NCBI GenBank assembly: GCA_950295325.1
Contig: OX485807.1
Location: 37,538,440-37,602,439 of the forward strand
Direction of reading: 5' to 3'
DNA: 64,000 nucleotides
DNA from: Polytrichum commune
Taxonomy: Eukaryota; Streptophyta; Polytrichopsida; Polytrichales; Polytrichaceae
Positions 58,099 through 64,000 of this stretch are shown here, in pieces; the first letter of the stretch is position 1, and every line of letters starts with the position of its first letter. The notes under the pieces are model-generated. The model was not told where the DNA came from and ran no database searches. It saw only the letters and a list, made by a program, of their open reading frames with translations. A program made the position numbers and the translations under genes.

Positions 58099-58899
58099 AC
58101 GTGTGTGTCGACACTTGATGTGTAGTTATGATGCTTTAGAATTCAAAACCGCCATGTCTCGGGCCCATGTTCATTCATGATGAAACTACGACGAGGTGGA
58201 GTCCGTTCCTTCTACGGGTGATGATTTGAGCACATGCTCTTGCCTTCTACACCACTCCAAACCAAGTTGCTAACTTAACATGTTCTCAAGATTGCTTGGA
58301 GTCCGAGGTCCACGCCACGTCCCCCCCCCCCCCCACACGTTTACCTTCACGAGCCTAGGGTTGGCACCGGGAAGGGTCGGGGGAAGGGGCCGGGCCTTTC
58401 AAACCTAAAGGTCAATCAACACACTTCCAAGTTGACGGTTAGGGTTTAGGGGCCTATAGATCGAAGTATAGTAGGTGGGGGTATATTGAACCAAGTGGCG
58501 GCCGGTGGGAATTTCACAAGGTCGGACACGCTTGCACCGGTAGCGAGGAATCCATGGTGAGGGTGATGAAACACATGACATGCATCGCGTCACTTTAATT
58601 TGCTTTGCTTTTGGGTGCTTTTGGCATGGAGGGAATTGCCTCGCCCATTTGGCGGCCGGGTGGGGTGGGAGGGAGGTATGATTGAATGGTGGAGTGGCAT
58701 AAATGCATACCCTAGCCATCGAGTGGGTTTTATATAGGGCACATGGTTTTAGTATGTAGTACTTGAGCACGGGGAAGTTGGGAACAACAAAGTGGCAAGG
58801 ACTCGGAAGAGAGAGCAAAATCGAACATTCAATCACCCTCTTTTTCACATATTTGTGGTTTTTCTTTTCTTTTTTGGTAACAACTTTTGGACTTGATTT
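58099..58899. other. Gene-free stretch with C14 run
   Basis: A C14 run lies at 58321-58334. A 186-codon minus-strand frame at 58405-58965 has no recognised domain and uneven composition. AGGGTTTAGGGG near 58440 resembles the telomeric motif. Confidence 0.35.
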
Positions 58900-59455
58900 C
58901 CAACCAAGCAGGTTGACTTCTATGTTGCATTTAAAGCCATGGTGTAGGTGAAAATGTCCATACAAAGGACCGAAAACCCGGAATATGTTGGGAGCTTATG
59001 TGCACGGAAGGTACACATACCCAAACCAACATTGCACCTAAACCTAACAACTATATGTACTATTGTTATATATTTGGGGCCTTCAAATGAATGACAACGG
59101 TGTGAAATTAATTTCCAGCATGCTAGGTTGACTTGTGCACATTTGAAGCCGTGGTGTATGTGGAAGTTTTTAGACAACTGACCAAATTTCACGGAATATG
59201 ATGTATTTACACGTACAACATGTAAATTCAAATCCAACATTCCACCTAAAACCAACATTATGTATCAATGATGTAAAAATCGGGTTTTCAAATACATGAC
59301 AACAGTGTGAAATTCATTTCTAACTTGACAAGCTTGGCTTTGTGCATTGGAGCCATGTAAATTAAATTTTGGACAGAGGATTGAGTTTTCAAAATTTTGG
59401 TGTATGCACATCTGGAGTCCTCAAAAACATGATTCTAGTGCGGAACCAATTTTTA
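58900..59455. repeat. About three tandem units of ~210 bp
   Basis: The landmarks 'aggttgactt', 'aagccatggtgta', 'tccaaatttcacggaatatg', 'ccaacattgcacctaaa' and 'catgacaacggtgtgaaatt' recur. 'aggttgactt' lies at about 58911 and 59125, and a diverged 'aagcttggctt' at about 59330, giving 206-215 bp spacing. Divergence is substantial. Confidence 0.65.
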
Positions 59456-59464
59456 AATTGTGGT

Positions 59465-59732
59465 GCCCACTTCTCCTAGGCATGCGTTCAAAAGAGATTG
59501 GCTTACATGTTCAAAATATGATAACCATTCTAGGCTCACACATTCAACACAATTGGGTAGGGGGAGGGGGGACCTATATAACCATTCAATGAACATGTGT
59601 CTCGTCACTTCGATAATGAATAAGATATTCATACAAGCTCCAAAAACCACAATGAAAGGTGGTTGCCGCCATGATATGAATTTGCTAACCATGTCGTACA
59701 AATCATGTGTCTCGTATTCTAGGAGAAGTGGA
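59465..59732. mobile_element. MITE with CCACTTCTCCTAG termini, copy 2
   Basis: CCCACTTCTCCTAGGCATGC at 59465 and the inverted end 'tattctaggagaagtgga' near 59732 bound about 268 bp. It matches the interior of 4155-4396. A run of Gs lies at about 59558-59571. Confidence 0.65.
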
Positions 59733-59750
59733 CTACATTGATCATCCTGA

Positions 59751-59936
59751 TTAGTGTGTGTTACTATTCGGAATTATACATTGCAATAACGTCTCTCTCG
59801 TGAGTTCAATTTTTACTAACAGATGTTCAACATGTTGTTCATACATCATAGAACATAATGACTTTGCTTGGTAAAAGATTACACTCTCAATAAATAGTTA
59901 TAGCATTGCGTAACTTCAGATAGGAACACACACTAA
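59751..59936. mobile_element. MITE with TTAGTGTGTGTT termini and shared core
   Basis: TTAGTGTGTGTTACTATTCG and its inverted partner 'ataggaacacacactaa' bound 186 bp. The 'cttggtaaaagatt' to 'tagttatagcattgcgtaac' block is the shared core. It is a sister of 49674-49857. Confidence 0.65.
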
Positions 59937-60702
59937 TTGGGATGTAACCGTGTTGTCGGAAGATGTAACCAATTAAAGACCCATCTACCTCAACGGAGTA
60001 CACGGTAATGCCACATGTACATTGAGGTACAGGTGGCATTCCGGGAGGAGTGACTAGGCGTACCCTTCAACAAAGCCACTTGCCCAACCGTGAAACATGT
60101 ACTCCAAGACCCCCTTGCCCGCAACTTGGCATCGGCTGATTGGCCTCCTAGTATCCAATTAATAAAAAGGAAACTAGATAAACAAAAAGGGCATCACTTG
60201 AAAAATGCATGGTCCCATCCACCATTGAGTTGAGGTCTCGCCTTCCCACCTTGACTTGACTTGACTTTGCAAAATTCCTAAGTTATTTCAACATGAAATG
60301 CATTAAAAAGAAAATTAGAAATCAGGTGAGGGGTCCAACTGGGTCACACCCCCCCCCCGGGTGGCTTCCAGGTAGGCAAATCCACGTGGAAATGGAATCC
60401 ACCTGTCACTCGAGGAGTGGTGGACACGTGTTGCAGGTTGGGATGCCAAGTGGCCGTGTGTCAGGTTGAGTGGGTGAGGACTGGTCTAGTCACCCACTTG
60501 CCACTCTGGCTATACTCTTACGGCTAAGAGCCAATGGGAGCATTCTTTAGTTTTTAGCATTTTCCTTGCATTCTGATGAGTTGGCAGTCTGGTTTCTTCT
60601 TATCCTTTTTTGGGTCGCTAGGCTGGGGTTTCTTATTTATATAATGAATACGGAGAAACCCATTCAATGGAAGCCTACCGATGAGTTGCGGACTACCATT
60701 AA
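59937..60702. other. Gene-free stretch
   Basis: A C8-C9 run lies near 60350. Frames of up to 81 codons have no recognised motif. No gene recognised. Confidence 0.35.
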
Positions 60703-61201
60703 GGCTCCCTTCACACACGAGCCAAGGGCCGTGACCATGTAATTGTGAGAGCCCAAAAGAAAGTGTCCAAAGGCCGTCCCAACACACCTCCAACATCATG
60801 TAGTGTGGTCACGGACCCTCAAGTGTAGTGTGAAGTCATATGTGCCTGGGCCCTCAACCAAATGCTATTTCAATGAATTTTTATTCATGTAGATCCTCAC
60901 ACATGATAAAATAGAATAAATCAACGGTTATGAGCATTTGGAGTGCGATGGTTTCCCGGTTTTGTGTTAGGCCTACCTCCAAGAGGTGGTTTTTGAAATA
61001 AGTCCAAGTGACCATGAAACATGATCCATTCAATGCCATGTAGGAGTCCATGTAGACTTTACATCCATCTTGTATTCACATACTCCGTTGGTCCCTCGAG
61101 CGTAGTGTGAAGCGAACTTGGACCGGCTTTGCCTTTTGCACCAATGAGAATGCTTGAAGTGTAATCAACACGGGCTCTCAGTCTCGTGTGTGAAGTGGCC
61201 C
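60703..61201. mobile_element. TIR element, GGGCCACTTCACAC family, copy at 60.7 kb
   Basis: The left end GGCTCCCTTCACACACGAGC and the right end GTGTGTGAAGTGGCCC are inverted repeats. TAA flanks both sides (60700-60702 region and 61202-61204). It matches 6422-6915 almost throughout. It lies head to tail with the next family member, sharing the middle TAA. Confidence 0.8.
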
Positions 61202-61977
61202 TAAGGCTCCCTTCACACACGAGCCAAGGGCCGTGAGTGTGTAATTGCGAGGGCCCTTGATTCTCAACCAAAGGTTGTATCGGTTGACTAAGGTCCTCGA
61301 TTGTGTGTTGTGGTATCCTGGAATTTGCGTTAGGTCTCTTGGAGGTGGACTTGACGATACCATTAAACATCATCCATGATTCGTCATGCATGAATCTATG
61401 TACTTTTTATCCATGATAATATGTAGACTTTGGGTCCTTAGGTTTTCACATTCTAGTGTGAAGTGAACTTGGAGGGACTTGGCCTTTTCGACTAGTGCGA
61501 GATATTAGAATGAAGTGATCACGGGCATTTAGGGGCGGTTTACACTATGGACCATGAAGTTGGACCAGGGCTCTGCAAGGCAGCTGATTGGCTGTTGAAG
61601 TTCTCCCGGGACAACTTCGGTTTACACTAAGGAAAAAATGGCAGAGGGACCATGGAGGTCGAGGTCCCCAAAATATAATTTTTAAGGCCTAATAAATGCA
61701 CTGACATGGTCCAACGGGTTTTGCGTTGAGAGAGGCAAGAGAGGTGGTCTGGTAGGAAAAGGCAAGGGCCCATGTCAGAGAAATACCATTTCAATAAATT
61801 TTTAATGAATCTACCTTTTAAGTGCCTTAATTATACCATAGCCCATGAGACATACCAGCACTACCTTGCCCTACCCCTTAAACCGGCTCACACGTGTTTC
61901 ACCAAACAACGCAGGACATCTAGAACTCAAGAATTCAAGTGCAGATTTGTTTTTTTGGTCTACCAAATGTAATGTTT

Positions 61978-62058
61978 GGAATTTTGGGGCTTGTAATATA
62001 CCGTTGGAAAGTTCTTGAAAATACCTTTCCAACGGTATATTACACACCCCAATATTCC
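61978..62058. repeat. Long hairpin, 34-bp stem with 13-nt loop
   Basis: The arms 61978-62011 and 62025-62058 are reverse complements with about three mismatches (core TGTAATATACCGTTGGAAAG). The length and near-perfect pairing resemble a young inverted-repeat small-RNA locus or fold-back MITE. It lies inside the nested element. Confidence 0.75.
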
Positions 62059-62181
62059 TACAAAATGCAGTTGCAAAACAAAAAAGAAAAATCAGTAGTG
62101 GTTTGGTGATTGTAGATCAGGGTAGTCAAAAGAAGTGCAATGGGAAATCTTCTAACATTAATTATCAAAGAATTGAAAATT

Positions 62182-62252
62182 AATGTTGAGCAAGGTAGGG
62201 TGGTAACAACATTAAATATAATCAAACACTAAATATCCTATTTAGTGTAGTG
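62182..62252. mobile_element. Solo terminus of the 10194-10522 MITE family
   Basis: 'ttgagcaaggtagggtggtaac', 'aacattaaatataatcaaac' and 'actaaatatcctatttagtg' are the reverse complement of 10194-10265, with few differences. The other end of the element is not present. Confidence 0.6.
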
Positions 62253-62852
62253 ACAATACAAGGTACATGTCACATGTAAATTACATTGAGCATGTACAAA
62301 TTAAAATGCTTTTTCTTTTTCTTTTTTTTCTTTTTTTTTTGAGAAGATTTGCAAGCCACATCTTCGACACATTTAACAAGAAGTGAAGACAAGTGAAGCC
62401 CAAGAGAAGACAAGGAATGATCAAACTTAATTTTTTTTCAAAATTGCCCTTTTTGGGCATGTATTAAAAAAATCAGCACCTCCACTTTTTGGTGCATGGT
62501 CATTCTTCATGGGCCACATTCGGTTTACACCTAGTGAAGGGCCCGTGAACCATGAAAACTAATATTTTAGTAACTCGGACCATGGAAGTCGTCCCACGCA
62601 AAATAGGCCTCTTACGCGGGACGACTTCATGGTCCATAGTGTAAACCAGCCCTTAATATTGTGTGTGAAGTGGCCCTCAGGTAGTTGACCCACTCCTGAC
62701 CAATTAAGCAATTTAGCATATTTGCGGTTTAGGCATGATCAAGAATAATTTCTTTGTGTATAGAAATAGAAATTAAGAAGCATTTCATTTTTTTTTCATG
62801 ATGTTTTTTCACAATAATAAACTAACTATGATATTTCTAAGTGGATTTTCTC

Positions 62853-63272
62853 TCACGGGGAGGTCACTCCATTGTCAAGTTGAACACCACGTGTGAACAA
62901 AGTTTGCTACCCCTATATTACATGCCATAGACAATTTTTAAATTATTTATATTTTTCTACATATATATAATCATTGATAGTATCTTTTATATTCTTTTTG
63001 AAAAAATTAGTCATCTTCATCTTTTGTAGTATTTGTTTTAGTTCAATTTTGCGTCATTCTAGTTAGAAACGGTATGTTTTATAAAAAAAACGAATCATCA
63101 AATTTAGTTACTATTGTTAACTATGTTATAGGTCCCGTGTATATGTACTCATGGGAAAAAAATGAGAAAAGTTTGATCATTTTGGTGATGTTTTATGTAA
63201 AAAGTAGGATTTTTTACATGTAAAGTGTTCGCACGTGGTTGTTCAACTTTACAATGGATTGACCTCCCCGTG
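62853..63272. mobile_element. Probable MITE with ~43-bp inverted repeats
   Basis: 62853-62894 (TCACGGGGAGGTCACTCCAT, then a stretch ending 'ccacgtgtg') is matched in reverse complement by 63230-63272 with about five mismatches or small indels. The 335-bp interior is AT-rich. Target duplication is not clear. No coding capacity. Confidence 0.6.
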
Positions 63273-64000
63273 TTTTCTCTTTAGGTTGAACATGTGGTAT
63301 AAGCTACCCTAGTTTGGATAATTGGTCATTTACAAAACAAGAAAACACTTTATACCCAAAGTTGATAATCGTGGCACCTAAATATACCTACGATCTAAAC
63401 CCCATTGTCACCTCAGCCTCTCACATTTGGCTAAGTTGAATTTCAACCATGACATGTCAACACCTATTAGAGATAGATATTGTGTTGCACAAAATTAGGT
63501 TGGCCTAAGTTGTGACAATGGGGGTAGAGGTTGGGAATGGATCGGCTACCCTAGACACATCCCAATGACAATGCATTGTTTTCAATAATCAATTTTTGAA
63601 TGCCACATCTCCTATGACTCATGTGATTTGTGAGGTGTCATCTCAAATCCCCCCCCCCTCAAAATGTATCTAGGCTTAGTCATCAAAGGATTTTCAAATG
63701 GTCTCAAGAACATGCCTTGTAACCTCGTGTAATAGATCTCACCTATGTCAAAACAAGGTGATATGCATGTGAGCCTATGCCCAATGAAAGAATTAAACAT
63801 TACATATATTTTTGGGGGTCTTGCAATGCCATATCAAAGGAGGTAGAAATGAGAAACAAAACCTTCATCCCCAGGTGTACATGATTCCCGGGAGGTTGTT
63901 CTTTGTAAGATATTAACAACCACATGCAAAAAAAAATATAGGGTGGAATAAAATCCAAAGGATTGGAATTCACAAAAATGCTCAACATAAACATAGGATA
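63273..64000. other. Gene-free end of the window
   Basis: A C9 run lies near 63650. Frames are short and without motif. Nothing else recognised. Confidence 0.35.

Larger units (their letters stand above)
61532..62652. mobile_element. TIR element, GGGGNNGTTTACACYATGGACC family, nested copy
   Basis: GGGGCGGTTTACACTATGGA at 61532 and the reverse complement of the right end (GGGCTGGTTTACACTATGGA) are inverted repeats of about 28 bp. TTA lies on both sides (61529-61531 and 62653-62655), so insertion into the host element is clear. Its two arms match 52962-53489; the extra ~600 bp in the middle include a long hairpin (61978-62058) and a solo CACTA-like end (62182-62252). No transposase seen. Confidence 0.8.
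61205..62676. mobile_element. GGGCCACTTCACAC-family element split by a nested element
   Basis: It begins GGCTCCCTTCACACACGAGC at 61205, has its central palindromic block near 61318-61372, and its right end TTGTGTGTGAAGTGGCCC lies at 62659-62676. Between 61531 and 62653 it is interrupted by the 1121-bp element described next. The right flank is TCA, unlike the TAA at the left. Confidence 0.7.

Noticed and set aside
58405-58965. 186-codon minus-strand frame
   Set aside because: No domain recognised; it runs into the tandem repeat at 58.9 kb and next to a C14 run.
1-64000. tRNA, rRNA or organellar insertions
   Set aside because: No cloverleaf-forming segment or rRNA/plastid-like block was recognised by eye; a tRNAscan-type search would settle it.

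Overview
The window reads as nuclear DNA of a land plant. The evidence is two intron-containing plant genes (a plant AMT2/MEP-type ammonium transporter and a plastid-type RelA/SpoT homologue), TTTAGGG-type telomeric motifs, canonical GT-AG introns, and AT-rich intergenic DNA packed with small non-autonomous DNA transposons. A non-seed plant (bryophyte or lycophyte) is my guess from the look of the proteins and the decayed non-LTR element; this is inference with low confidence.

Only two intact protein genes are supported. (1) An AMT2-type ammonium transporter on the + strand, three exons at 25830-26492, 27019-27304 and 28446-28993, 498 residues, with the pore Asp/His/Phe/His residues present. 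(2) A chloroplast RSH2/RSH3-type (p)ppGpp synthetase/hydrolase on the - strand, six exons between 41015 and 37227, 841 residues, with HD hydrolase, synthetase and TGS domains. All their introns are GT-AG and restore frame exactly. A third recognisable coding remnant is a frame-broken non-LTR retrotransposon 3' region (RNase H domain and C-terminal tail) at about 54.85-57.45 kb, + strand.

Region by region: 0-5.7 kb is a cluster of a ~200 bp dispersed repeat split by insertions, including a SINE-like insertion with 15-bp direct repeats and a 942-bp element with perfect 25-bp terminal inverted repeats. 6-21 kb carries MITEs of several families and a fold-back element with a nested insertion and no gene. 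22.2-23.2 kb is a tandem array of ~220 bp units. 24.05-25.8 kb is a degenerate tandem array of 250-325 bp units running into the AMT start, and the AMT gene also has a duplication inside intron 1 and a ~495 bp tandem duplication just downstream. 30-34 kb holds full and partial copies of a ~500 bp CACTA-like MITE. 34.1-35.8 kb is a 1.7 kb TIR element with GC-rich ends and a core of three 350-bp hairpin repeats. 37.2-41.1 kb is RSH. 42-64 kb is again a mosaic of MITEs, local tandem arrays, long C/G homopolymers and nested elements.

The two genes do not form an operon or an obvious pathway pair: one imports ammonium at a membrane, the other controls stringent-response nucleotides in plastids. 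The striking content is the non-coding part: at least six TIR families, several nested one in another with readable target-site duplications (mostly 3-bp TTA/TAA/TGA, as in PIF/Harbinger elements). No transposase coding sequence was recognised, so these elements would have been mobilised from elsewhere.
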